Shown here in pieces: positions 26,536 through 34,881 of a stretch of 64,000 nucleotides of DNA. Within the stretch, counting starts at the first letter, position 1, and every line of letters begins with the position of its first letter. The notes under the pieces are model-generated. The model did no database searches and had not been told where the DNA came from. It saw nothing but the letters and a program-made list of their open reading frames with translations. A program made the position numbers and the translations under genes. This DNA comes from JAFGUF01 sp040883315 (GTDB lineage Bacteria > Bacillota > Clostridia > Christensenellales > UMGS416): assembly GCA_040883315.1 (NCBI GenBank), contig JBFLKU010000028.1, positions 16,828-80,827 of the forward strand, in the 5' to 3' direction.

Positions 26536-27390
26536 TTACTGATTTTCATCTCCTGTAAATTTACGGGCCTTCATATATACTAGCATATGGTCTACCGGCT
26601 TAAAGCCAAGGCTTTCATATAGCTTAATAGCATTTATATTGGTCTTGTTCACGGTCAAGGCACTCAGCTTTCCTCTACCCTCCACAAATCTGCAGGCTCT
26701 AGCTGTGATTTGCCGTGCGTAGCCTCTTCTTCTGTATGCTCTAGGTGTACAGATGCCTGCAATATATCCATGAGTAGATGTGATAGCCTGTATATGTGCC
26801 TGAGCCACAGGAACTTTATCATCATAGAGCAGAAAGTAGGGCTCGTTCTCTGTGCGCTCATGCATCCGAAGCTTTATATCTCTGGCTGATGGTTTGAACC
26901 CAAAGCCTTCGTATAAACACACTTTTATAAATGGTATATACTTATTCAAATAAAATTTATTGTCTATCCGCACCAAATCGCAATCTGATTTTGGAAGCGG
27001 GATTGATTTATCTCTTACCATAGTTATCAATTGGCGAGCATCCATGTGCATACCGATATTTGAGCTTAGCATGCCAAGATGCGGCAGCCAGTTGGAAAGC
27101 CCCCATATAGAGTGATATTTGCTTTTTGTCAGAGTCTTGATGCATGATTCCTGTGCAGTAGGATTGTAAGTGTGTATAAATGCATTGCCATCACTGTAGA
27201 TAGCAATTACTCCATCGATCTTTCTGTTTTCATCATTATAAACAAAATAACGCCCGCTTCTCATTATATACGGGTTATATATTGTAGAAGCATATTGTAT
27301 ATTTGCTATTATTGAGCTGGTGTTGGGAGAGTTTTTTTCCAGATATTCAATAAGTTCCGAAACTTGCACTTGGTGTAATGGAGACCACAT
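26536..27390 (-). CDS. GNAT-family N-acetyltransferase
   Basis: A 284-residue protein whose C-terminal half (about 155-275) is a GNAT domain. The acetyl-CoA-binding motif A is seen as CTPRAYRRRGYARQI, followed by TVNKTNINAIKLYESLGF, the motif B region. The N-terminal half is a divergent second GNAT-like fold, as in the FR47-like group. Substrate unknown. The ribosome-binding site (GAGGAA) lies in the last codons of murI, so it is cotranscribed with murI. Confidence 0.82.
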   Translation of the reverse strand: MWSPLHQVQVSELIEYLEKNSPNTSSIIANIQYASTIYNPYIMRSGRYFVYNDENRKIDGVIAIYSDGNAFIHTYNPTAQESCIKTLTKSKYHSIWGLSNWLPHLGMLSSNIGMHMDARQLITMVRDKSIPLPKSDCDLVRIDNKFYLNKYIPFIKVCLYEGFGFKPSARDIKLRMHERTENEPYFLLYDDKVPVAQAHIQAITSTHGYIAGICTPRAYRRRGYARQITARACRFVEGRGKLSALTVNKTNINAIKLYESLGFKPVDHMLVYMKARKFTGDENQ

Positions 27391-27391
27391 A

Positions 27392-28165
27392 TTATTCCTC
27401 TAACAATTCGTAATTTAAAAATTTATCTAAAAGACTTTTATAATGCCTGTCATTAATAGTAGATATCAATTTGACACTTCCTTGCTTGCTGGAATTAGCT
27501 TTTTCTACTACTCTAGCCAGCTGTCTGGCAGCACCGAAGCGGCCGTCAAATATCTTGACTCCGCCAGTTGCTTTTTGTATCTCATGGGCTACAAAGCTGA
27601 AATGGGTACATCCCAAAACCACGGCAGAAGTGTTGTCGACATCTACGAAGCTTAATATTTCAGCCAAATATTCCTCTATTGCTTTGCTTTTTGGTCCTGC
27701 TTCTTCAATCAGCCTAGAAAGACCTGGGCATGCAATAGGAATTATATTTCTATCAAAATCTTTTAATAGGTTATTAAATTTTTCAAGACGAAGCGTCTGC
27801 GGAGTAGCAAGCACAACAATGGATTTTTCGCCTTTTTCATACTGTGCAGCTGGCTTTATAGCAGGCTCAAGACCAACAATAGGTATTTTGGAATCTTTTC
27901 GCAATAAATGCGCTGCAGCACTAGTTGCGGTGTTGCAGGCTATCAGCAATGCCTTAATATTCATATCAATCAGTTTTTTTGTATTAGAAACAGAAATGCT
28001 GATTATTTCATCTTTGGTTTTGTTTCCATATGGAGCATTTGCAAAATCACCTATGTAGATGAAATCTTCATTAGGAAGCAACTTTGCTGCATATTGTAAA
28101 ACGGATAACCCACCTATACCCGAGTCGAAAACCCCAATAGGAAGATTATTTTTATCTAAATTCAT
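27392..28165 (-). CDS. murI: glutamate racemase
   Basis: Makes D-glutamate for peptidoglycan by cofactor-independent racemisation. Motifs: GVFDSGIGGLSVL (11-23), the first catalytic cysteine C77 in ACNTATSAA and the second, C186, in GCTHF. Length (257) is typical. It is the first gene of a two-gene unit with the GNAT protein, which starts 1 base after its stop. Confidence 0.96.
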   Translation of the reverse strand: MNLDKNNLPIGVFDSGIGGLSVLQYAAKLLPNEDFIYIGDFANAPYGNKTKDEIISISVSNTKKLIDMNIKALLIACNTATSAAAHLLRKDSKIPIVGLEPAIKPAAQYEKGEKSIVVLATPQTLRLEKFNNLLKDFDRNIIPIACPGLSRLIEEAGPKSKAIEEYLAEILSFVDVDNTSAVVLGCTHFSFVAHEIQKATGGVKIFDGRFGAARQLARVVEKANSSKQGSVKLISTINDRHYKSLLDKFLNYELLEE

Positions 28166-28244
28166 GGTTTCATTATAATGAATTTAAAGCTAATTATCAA
28201 GGACTTTAAAGCATGTGACAAACTATATTGTTTTTGATGTTCTG

Positions 28245-29012
28245 TCAGTTATTTTTGTTCATAGATATTGAGCTTGTAGGGCAGAGCCGAAAGCATCGCC
28301 AGCATGTTTCGCATGTGTCTGTGAAGGTGAATTTATCGTCTGAAAAATGTATACTTTCCGTAGGACAGCTTTTCAAGCACTTCATGCATTTGATGCAGCT
28401 AGAATAATTAACAGACATGTTTTTGTAGTTTTTTCTCACTTCATCTCTCAGGATTCTTCTTATCAGCATGCCCATAAGCAGATGAGACCCGATGCCCTGA
28501 ATGGTTGTTTTGCCGCTCTCTAGAGATTTTATTAATTTATCAATTCTATTAATAGCTTTGTTTTTGAAATCATCTGGCATATTTTTGCCGAGCAAAGAGC
28601 CATCGGCATTTGGTGACGTGTTGTTCACCAGCCTAAAATTAAAATATGAATGTATTGGATATTTGCATTTTGCCAGCAGCTTGCGAGCCCTGAATATGCC
28701 GCATCCATTTACATAACCAAAGGTATTGATGAAAAAAAGTTTTGCATTTTCTTTTTCTGCAGTATTTGATAAATCAATAAAACGATTTATAAAATTTCTC
28801 ATTATTCTAGGAATATCTGCTCCATACAGGGGATAGGCAAAGCCGATGTAATCTGAAGATTTTATGGCGTTTAATATTAGCGAATCATCATTTAGTTTTT
28901 CGATTTTAAAAATATCAGCTAAGTGATTATTTTTTATAAGCAGTTCTTGTGTTTTTTTCGATACCCATTCTGTGTTGCCTGTACCGCTGAAATAAAAAAT
29001 CGTGATATGCAT
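28245..29012 (-). CDS. EFR1-type flavodoxin/ferredoxin fusion protein
   Basis: An N-terminal flavodoxin-like domain with FSGTGNT phosphate-binding loop (8-14) and a C-terminal 2[4Fe-4S] ferredoxin domain, with CIKCMKCLKSCP and CETCWRCFRLCP as the two cluster-binding motifs. This is the EFRO/EFR1 family of electron carriers found in anaerobes. It should be cytoplasmic and pass low-potential electrons to an unknown partner. It follows the YgiQ-type radical SAM gene by 3 bases, so the two are cotranscribed; a role as electron donor to that radical enzyme is possible but unproven. Confidence 0.88.
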   Translation of the reverse strand: MHITIFYFSGTGNTEWVSKKTQELLIKNNHLADIFKIEKLNDDSLILNAIKSSDYIGFAYPLYGADIPRIMRNFINRFIDLSNTAEKENAKLFFINTFGYVNGCGIFRARKLLAKCKYPIHSYFNFRLVNNTSPNADGSLLGKNMPDDFKNKAINRIDKLIKSLESGKTTIQGIGSHLLMGMLIRRILRDEVRKNYKNMSVNYSSCIKCMKCLKSCPTESIHFSDDKFTFTDTCETCWRCFRLCPTSSISMNKNN

Positions 29013-29015
29013 ATT

Positions 29016-30872
29016 CTATTTTCTCCTCTTGCCGGTCTTTCTGGTTTTGCTATAAGGTTTCTCTTTTTTCTCCGGTTTATTAGTTTTGTTTATTTTATAT
29101 GGTGCAACAAGGCAGTTTGCTCCGTGCCCTATCAAATCTTCTCTATTAGCTTTTTTTAGTGCCTTTATAACCAATGCATGATTTTTTGGGTCAGTATACT
29201 GAAGCAAAGCTCTTTGCATTTTCTTTTCTTCTCCTCTGGGCACATAGATTCTCTGCATAGTTCGTGGGTCATAGCCAGTGTAGTACATGCATGTGGATAT
29301 GGTGGATGGAGTTGGGTAGAAATCCTGCACTTGCTTTGGCTGTATTTTCATTTCCTTCATATAGCATGCCAGCTCTATAGCGTCTTCCAAAGTGCTGCCG
29401 GGATGCGAAGAAATGAAATAGGGCTCTATATGCTGATTAAGCCCCAGGCTTTTGTTTGTATTCAGATACATATTTCGGAATTTTACAAAAGATTCTTTTG
29501 TAGGCTTGCCCATGGCATTCAGCACTCTTTCTGATACGTGCTCGGGAGCCACTTTCAGCCTTCCGCTTATATGATGCTTGCTGATTTCTTTAATGAAAAC
29601 ACTTGCGTTTTTGTCGGCAACAATATAGTCAAAACGCAGTCCAGAGCGAATGAACACCTTTTTTACGCCATCTATGCCTCTAAGCTTGCGCAAGAGAGAA
29701 AGATAATCCTGATGATCCACATTCAATGCCTTGCAAGGAGTGGGATACAGACACATTTTATCTGTGCATACTCCATCTGCTTTTTGCTTTTCGCATGAAG
29801 GATGCCGGAAGTTGGCTGTGGGTCCTCCTACATCGTGTATATATCCTTTAAAGTTTTTGTTTTTGGTCAGCTCCTTGGCTTCATTAACCAATGAATTATG
29901 GGAGCGGGAGGACACTCTTCTGCCTTGATGAAATGCCAGCGAACAGAAACTGCATGTTCCGAAGCACCCTCTTGCACTAATCAGCGAAAACTCTACTTCG
30001 TTGAGTGCGCTTATGCCTTTGTCGCCATACATTGGGTGAGCCGTGCCAGTGTGAGGTATTTCATATACATTGTCCAGCTCCTCTTGGCAAAGCGGCGGCT
30101 GAGGAGGGTATTGTATGATATACTTTCTATGCTGTTTCTGTGTTAGTATTTTTCCTGTTATTGTGTCTTGATTCTTTTGCTGCTGTATAAAGCACTGTGC
30201 AAAGGCTTTTTTATCTGCAGATACTTCATCAAAGCTCGGCAGCAATATTGCACCGGTTGGATATGTTTCCGAAATTGTACAGATTCCCTGTATGCCATTA
30301 ATGGATGATACGGGGACGCCTTTATCCAGCAAATCGGCGACAGAAAGAATGGCCTTTTCGCCCATTCCGTATATCAGTATATCTGCTCCGCTGTCTTCTA
30401 GCACAGAGCGGCGCACAGAATCGCTCCAGTAATCATAATGGGCAAACCTGCGAAGGCTTGCTTCTATTCCTCCTAGAATAATCGGTGTGGTTTTATATGT
30501 TTGTCGAATCATATTGGAATAGACTATTGTAGCTCTATCTGGTCGAAGCCCCGCTTCGTCATTGGGAGCGTAACTGTCTTTTGAACGTTTCTTTTTAGCG
30601 GCGGTATAGTGATTTACCATGGAATCCATGTTTCCGGAAGAAACCAAAAAGCCTAGTCTAGGCTCGCCGTATATTGTGAAAGAATTTTTATCTTTGTAGT
30701 CAGGCAGCGGCAGCATAGCCACTTTGTACCCAGCGTTTTGAAGCACTCGTGATATAATAGCGTGCCCAAAGCTGAAATGGTCTACATATGCTTCCCCGAC
30801 CACGAAAACAAAATCGGGTCTGTCCCAGTTTGTCTGTAGAAATTCTTGTTTTGTTGCAGGTAAATGTTTCAT
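29016..30872 (-). CDS. YgiQ-family radical SAM protein
   Basis: A radical S-adenosylmethionine protein with the cluster motif CFGTCSFC in the middle (about residue 305), an N-terminal domain with WDRPDFVFVVGEAYVDHFSFG, and a C-terminal DUF3362-like part with PTPSTISTCMYYTG. The very basic tail is usual. Length is about 618 residues. ATG at 30872 is preferred over a TTG 18 bases upstream, though neither has a clear ribosome-binding site. The family is widespread in anaerobes and its reaction is not established. The EFR1 ferredoxin gene follows directly. Confidence 0.9.
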   Translation of the reverse strand: MKHLPATKQEFLQTNWDRPDFVFVVGEAYVDHFSFGHAIISRVLQNAGYKVAMLPLPDYKDKNSFTIYGEPRLGFLVSSGNMDSMVNHYTAAKKKRSKDSYAPNDEAGLRPDRATIVYSNMIRQTYKTTPIILGGIEASLRRFAHYDYWSDSVRRSVLEDSGADILIYGMGEKAILSVADLLDKGVPVSSINGIQGICTISETYPTGAILLPSFDEVSADKKAFAQCFIQQQKNQDTITGKILTQKQHRKYIIQYPPQPPLCQEELDNVYEIPHTGTAHPMYGDKGISALNEVEFSLISARGCFGTCSFCSLAFHQGRRVSSRSHNSLVNEAKELTKNKNFKGYIHDVGGPTANFRHPSCEKQKADGVCTDKMCLYPTPCKALNVDHQDYLSLLRKLRGIDGVKKVFIRSGLRFDYIVADKNASVFIKEISKHHISGRLKVAPEHVSERVLNAMGKPTKESFVKFRNMYLNTNKSLGLNQHIEPYFISSHPGSTLEDAIELACYMKEMKIQPKQVQDFYPTPSTISTCMYYTGYDPRTMQRIYVPRGEEKKMQRALLQYTDPKNHALVIKALKKANREDLIGHGANCLVAPYKINKTNKPEKKEKPYSKTRKTGKRRK

Positions 30873-30920
30873 TTTGTTAGTATACCACAATGAGTAATCT
30901 ATCCCAAAGATATATTTGCA

Positions 30921-30952
30921 ATAAAAAAGGGCAATCTATAATGATTACCCTT
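30921..30952 (-). terminator. intrinsic terminator after clpX
   Basis: A 10-bp stem (30927-30936 with 30943-30952; one G-U pair on the - strand) is followed by TTTTTTAT on the - strand. Confidence 0.82.
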
Positions 30953-30960
30953 GTTGGTTT

Positions 30961-32259
30961 TTATGATACTTGGTCATCTTTGCTTTCTTCAAACTGAATT
31001 TCCTTTTTCTTAGTTTTGTTTGAAGAAATGGACTGCATTGTCACCAATTTTGGCGGCTCGCCGGAGGTGATACAGTTTTTGTTGATGATGCATTTTTTAA
31101 TATCATCTCGTGATGGTATGTCGTACATCACATCTAGCATTGTGGACTCCAGCAGTGCTCTTAGTCCGCGAGCTCCGGTTTTTCTCTTTATAGCTTCTTT
31201 TGCGATTTCGCGCAATGCACTTTTCTCAAATTCCAGCTCTACGCCATCCATAGAAAACAATGCTTTATATTGCTTTGTCAACGCATTTTTAGGCTCTGTC
31301 AGGATTTGTACCAGTGCATCTTCATCCAGCGAATGAAGAGTAACTATAACAGGCAGTCTGCCGGCCATTTCTGGGATTAAGCCATATTTAAGCAAATCTT
31401 CCGGTAAAATATTTTTAAGTATTTCGCCGACGTCTTTATTTTCAACGGATTTAATCTCTGCACCGAATCCCATTGTCTTTTTGCCGATACGTTTTTCAAT
31501 AATGTTGTCGATGCCCATAAATGCACCGCCGCATATAAACAAAATATCAGTTGTATCAATCTGCAAAAAGTCCTGCTGAGGATGCTTTCTTCCGCCTTGC
31601 GGAGGAACATTGGCAACTGTGCCTTCGATTATTTTCAAAAGTGCCTGTTGAACGCCTTCGCCAGATACATCGCGTGTGATAGATGGGTTGTCACTTTTTT
31701 TAGCGATTTTATCTATTTCATCGATATATATTATTCCGTGCTCTGCGCGCTCAATGTTGTTGTCGGCTGCTTGAATTAGCTTCAGCAGAATGTTTTCAAC
31801 GTCCTCACCTACATAGCCCGCCTCTGTCAGAGAGGTAGCATCGGCTATCGCGAAAGGAACATTTAGTATCTTTGCTAGGGTTTGTGCCAGCAATGTTTTA
31901 CCGCTGCCGGTAGGTCCAAGCATTACAATGTTGGATTTTTGCAGTTCCACATCTAAATTTGCATCTGAAAATACTCTTTTGTAGTGGTTATATACAGCAA
32001 CAGACATTGCTCTTTTTGCAGCTTCCTGTCCTATTACGTATTCATCCAAAATAGCCTTTATTTCGTGTGGTTTAGGTATTTCTGTAGGTTCATCATATGT
32101 TTCCATGATGAAGTCTTCTTCGATTATCTCCTGACACAGGTCTATACATTCATTACAGATGTATACCCCCGGCCCGGCTATCAAACGCCTAACCTCATCC
32201 TGTGCTTTTCCGCAAAACGAGCAGTTAGGTTGTTGATTATCGTCATCTATTCTTGTCAT
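30961..32259 (-). CDS. clpX: ATP-dependent Clp protease unfoldase subunit ClpX
   Basis: AAA+ unfoldase that delivers tagged substrates, including tmRNA-tagged proteins, to ClpP. The N-terminal zinc-binding domain has C13, C16, C35 and C38. Walker A GPTGSGKT is at 115-122, Walker B is YIDEIDKI, the pore loop region GYVGEDVE is present, and the IGF-type ClpP-docking loop is seen as MGFGAE. Length (432) is typical. It follows clpP by 24 bases and ends at a strong terminator. Confidence 0.98.
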   Translation of the reverse strand: MTRIDDDNQQPNCSFCGKAQDEVRRLIAGPGVYICNECIDLCQEIIEEDFIMETYDEPTEIPKPHEIKAILDEYVIGQEAAKRAMSVAVYNHYKRVFSDANLDVELQKSNIVMLGPTGSGKTLLAQTLAKILNVPFAIADATSLTEAGYVGEDVENILLKLIQAADNNIERAEHGIIYIDEIDKIAKKSDNPSITRDVSGEGVQQALLKIIEGTVANVPPQGGRKHPQQDFLQIDTTDILFICGGAFMGIDNIIEKRIGKKTMGFGAEIKSVENKDVGEILKNILPEDLLKYGLIPEMAGRLPVIVTLHSLDEDALVQILTEPKNALTKQYKALFSMDGVELEFEKSALREIAKEAIKRKTGARGLRALLESTMLDVMYDIPSRDDIKKCIINKNCITSGEPPKLVTMQSISSNKTKKKEIQFEESKDDQVS

Positions 32260-32283
32260 TTTTTCACCTCGTATACTAACGTG

Positions 32284-32880
32284 CTACTTCTTCTTTTCAT
32301 TCTTGTTAACAAGAACTTCGTCTATTATACCGTATTCTTTTGCTTCGTCTGCTGACATAAAGTAGTCACGCTCAACATCGCTAGATATTTTCTTTACAGT
32401 CTGTCCTGTAAAGTCAGACATAATCTTGTTCATTTTTTCCTTTATCTTTAATAAACGCTCCACGTGTATTGCGATATCTGTTACTTGGCCTTGTGCACCG
32501 CCTGAAGGCTGGTGAATCATTATTTCTGCGTTTTCCAAAGCTTTGCGTTTGCCCTTGGCACCTGAACCTAAAAGGAATGCTCCCATAGAGGCTGCCATGC
32601 CTATACATATGGTGGACACATCACAGCGAATATACTGAATTGTGTCGTATATTGCCATGCCGGCTGTCACAGAACCGCCCGGAGAATTTATATATAGGAA
32701 GATGTCTTTGTCTGGGTCTTGTGCTTCCAGATACAAAAGCTGTGCCACTATTACGTTGGCCATATCATCTTCTACAGTACCGCTTAAAAATATTATCCTG
32801 TCATTTAGCAAACGGGAGTATATATCGTATGATCTTTCTCCTCTGTTGGTTTGCTCTACGACCATTGGTATTAATGTCAT
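32284..32880 (-). CDS. clpP: ATP-dependent Clp protease proteolytic subunit ClpP
   Basis: Serine protease that forms the 14-mer chamber of ClpXP. The catalytic triad is S98 (MAASMGA), H123 (MIHQPSGG) and D172 (ERDYFMS). The N-terminal PMVVEQTNRGERSYDIYSRL axial-loop region is intact. Length (198) is typical. It lies between tig and clpX, the usual order in bacteria. Confidence 0.98.
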   Translation of the reverse strand: MTLIPMVVEQTNRGERSYDIYSRLLNDRIIFLSGTVEDDMANVIVAQLLYLEAQDPDKDIFLYINSPGGSVTAGMAIYDTIQYIRCDVSTICIGMAASMGAFLLGSGAKGKRKALENAEIMIHQPSGGAQGQVTDIAIHVERLLKIKEKMNKIMSDFTGQTVKKISSDVERDYFMSADEAKEYGIIDEVLVNKNEKKK

Positions 32881-32948
32881 AATTAATATCCTTTCATGAT
32901 ATGCATTAAATATACCTTTTCATACATAATAAACTATATTATGTGCGA

Positions 32949-34271
32949 TTAATCATCTGTTTTGGCAGTTTCTTGCTTTTTTGTTATTTCTATTTTAACT
33001 TGTTCTTTCAAAAATTCCATAGTTTTTTTAGCCAGAACTGTTTCTTTTATATAGCTTAGGTTTGTTCCTTCAAAGGATTTTTTGACTTCAGCTACATCTC
33101 TTTTGGTGTCTTCGGCAAGTTTTTCGAATTCTTTGTCCAAATCTTCATCAGTTGCTTCTATATTTTCAGCTTTTTGAACAGCTTCCATAGCCAGCTGAGC
33201 CTTTACACGCTCCAAAGACTGGTCTTTATATTGTGCTTTAAAGTCATCCAGACTCATGCCTGTCATTTGAATGTATTGCTGAAGCGAAAAGCCCTGTGAT
33301 TGAAAATTATAATCAATCTCACGCAAAGTGTAATCTGTTTGTGTATTTATCATGCACTCAGGAACATCCACTTCCATGTTTTCAATCAATAGGTCCACTA
33401 TTTTGTTTTGGCTTTCATTTTCAAAAGCGTTTTCTGCATCTTTTTCCAGCTTTGCCTTTATATCTGCTTTATACTCTTCCAATGTGTCGAATTCGCTTAC
33501 GTCTTTTGCAAATTCATCATCTATTGCCGGAAGCTCTTTTGATTTTAATGAATTCAGCTTTACATTGAATACTGCGTCTTTGCCTTTTAGCTCATCACTT
33601 TGGTATTCTTCCGGGAAAGTGACATTTATGTCTTTTTCTTCGCCGACTTTCATTCCAATCACCTGGTCTTCAAAGCCCGGTATAAATGCATTTGAACCAA
33701 GAACCAAATCATAGCCCTGTGCACTGCCGCCGGCGAATTCTACGCCGTCTACAGAGCCTGTGTAATCTATGTTTGCAGTATCGTCTTTTTTGGCTGCTCT
33801 GCCTTCTACATCTATTAAACGTGCTATTTTATCAGCTTCTTTGTTCAGCTCTTCATCTATCTCTTTTTTAGTGATAGATTTTTTATATACTTTCACGCTT
33901 TTGCCTTTGTATTTGCCTAGCTTAACTTCTGGCTTTACAGTAACTGTTGCAGTGTATATTAGATCCTCTTTGTTGCCTATTTGAACTACGTCAACTTCGG
34001 GACGGTCTACATCATCAATATTGTGCTCTTTTATAGCAGCCTCATATGTCTCAGGGAATATGATTTCGAAAGCATCTTCATAGAATACTCCCTCGCCATA
34101 GTGGGTTTGCACTACTTGACGCGGCACTTTGCCCTTTCTGAAGCCCGGCACCATGATATCCTTGCGGATTTTCAAATATGCCTTTTGCATTGCATCGTCA
34201 AATTCTTTATAGGGAACAGTAACAGTTAACTTTACTTGTTTGTTTTCTAGGGTTTCGACAGTTGAAGCCAT
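32949..34271 (-). CDS. tig: trigger factor
   Basis: Ribosome-associated chaperone with peptidyl-prolyl isomerase activity. The N-terminal ribosome-binding domain includes the signature PGFRKGKVPR (about residues 43-52), the central FKBP-type domain spans about 160-245 (TANIDYTGSVDG, GFEDQVIGM), and the long helical C-terminal substrate-binding domain follows. Its 440 residues are a normal length. TAAGGAGAG precedes the ATG. It is the first gene of tig-clpP-clpX, with a promoter at 34361-34389. Confidence 0.97.
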   Translation of the reverse strand: MASTVETLENKQVKLTVTVPYKEFDDAMQKAYLKIRKDIMVPGFRKGKVPRQVVQTHYGEGVFYEDAFEIIFPETYEAAIKEHNIDDVDRPEVDVVQIGNKEDLIYTATVTVKPEVKLGKYKGKSVKVYKKSITKKEIDEELNKEADKIARLIDVEGRAAKKDDTANIDYTGSVDGVEFAGGSAQGYDLVLGSNAFIPGFEDQVIGMKVGEEKDINVTFPEEYQSDELKGKDAVFNVKLNSLKSKELPAIDDEFAKDVSEFDTLEEYKADIKAKLEKDAENAFENESQNKIVDLLIENMEVDVPECMINTQTDYTLREIDYNFQSQGFSLQQYIQMTGMSLDDFKAQYKDQSLERVKAQLAMEAVQKAENIEATDEDLDKEFEKLAEDTKRDVAEVKKSFEGTNLSYIKETVLAKKTMEFLKEQVKIEITKKQETAKTDD

Positions 34272-34335
34272 CTTAAATTCTCTCCTTAGTGTTTATGTTA
34301 TAAAATAAAAATTTTGTGATAAATGCACCACAAAC

Positions 34336-34389
34336 TACCCTCTGCGAGGGTATCTAATTGACTATATCATAATAAAATGCAATTATCAA
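34336..34389 (-). promoter_or_regulatory. tig promoter with a 5'-end hairpin
   Basis: On the - strand TTGATA (34389-34384), 17 bases, TATAGT (34366-34361). The predicted transcript starts next to a perfect 7-bp hairpin (34336-34342 with 34346-34352), which would cap the mRNA 5' end. Confidence 0.6.
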
Positions 34390-34475
34390 GATATTTTTAG
34401 CTGATTTTTTGTGAGCTTTTTGTTAATATTTTAAGAGCATTTTTATTTAATTTTTAATTTTAATGATAAATATGC

Positions 34476-34504
34476 TGGACACAGAATACATTTAGAATTA
34501 TAAT
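34476..34504 (+). promoter_or_regulatory. promoter of the tRNA-Leu/tRNA-Pro genes
   Basis: TGGACA at 34476-34481, a 17-base spacer and a perfect TATAAT at 34499-34504, about 33 bases before tRNA-Leu. Confidence 0.75.
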
Positions 34505-34536
34505 ATGTATTGTCGCAATTTGCGAAACAATTTTAT

Positions 34537-34624
34537 GCGAGGGTGGCGGAATTGGTAGACGCGCTAGATTCAGGATCTAGTGGGCCAAAAGCTTGTGGGA
34601 GTTCGAATCTCCTCTCTCGCACCA
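34537..34624 (+). tRNA. tRNA-Leu (anticodon CAG)
   Basis: A complete class II (long variable arm) tRNA. The acceptor stem GCGAGGG pairs with CTCTCGC with one G-U pair, the anticodon loop TTCAGGA carries CAG, and the T-arm shows GTTCGAATC. The CCA end is encoded at 34622-34624. It reads CUG leucine codons. Confidence 0.95.
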
Positions 34625-34625
34625 A

Positions 34626-34651
34626 GGCGGCTTTCCATTCAGGAAGCCGCC
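34626..34651 (+). other. strong hairpin between the two tRNA genes
   Basis: An 8-bp GC-rich stem (34626-34633 with 34644-34651) begins 1 base after tRNA-Leu. It is not followed by a clear T-run, so it may be a processing or pausing element rather than a full terminator. Confidence 0.5.
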
Positions 34652-34724
34652 AAAATATTTATTATGTAATTTTAGGACGAAAGCAATTTATTTTGAATTG
34701 TGAAAGTCAAAACTAAATATAAAT

Positions 34725-34801
34725 CGGGGTGTAGCTCAGCTTGGTAGAGCACTACGTTCGGGACGTAGGGGCCGGAGGTTCAAATCCTCTCACCCCGACC
34801 A
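34725..34801 (+). tRNA. tRNA-Pro (anticodon CGG)
   Basis: A complete cloverleaf: acceptor CGGGGTG pairs with CACCCCG, the anticodon loop TTCGGGA carries CGG, the T-arm shows GTTCAAATC, and CCA is encoded at 34799-34801. It reads CCG proline codons. Its 3' acceptor strand is the left edge of the perfect palindrome that follows. Confidence 0.95.
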
Positions 34802-34846
34802 TAATAAAAGGATGTTCATATGAACATCCTTTTATTATGGTCGGGG
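34793..34846. terminator. perfect 54-bp palindrome; bidirectional terminator overlapping tRNA-Pro
   Basis: Two 27-base arms (34793-34819 and 34820-34846) are exact reverse complements with no spacer. The left arm contains the last nine bases of tRNA-Pro including CCA. T-rich stretches in each arm allow termination in both directions, between tRNA-Pro and the convergent argJ. Confidence 0.75.
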
Positions 34847-34881
34847 CTTGCCAGCTATTGAAAATATATTCAATAAACTAC

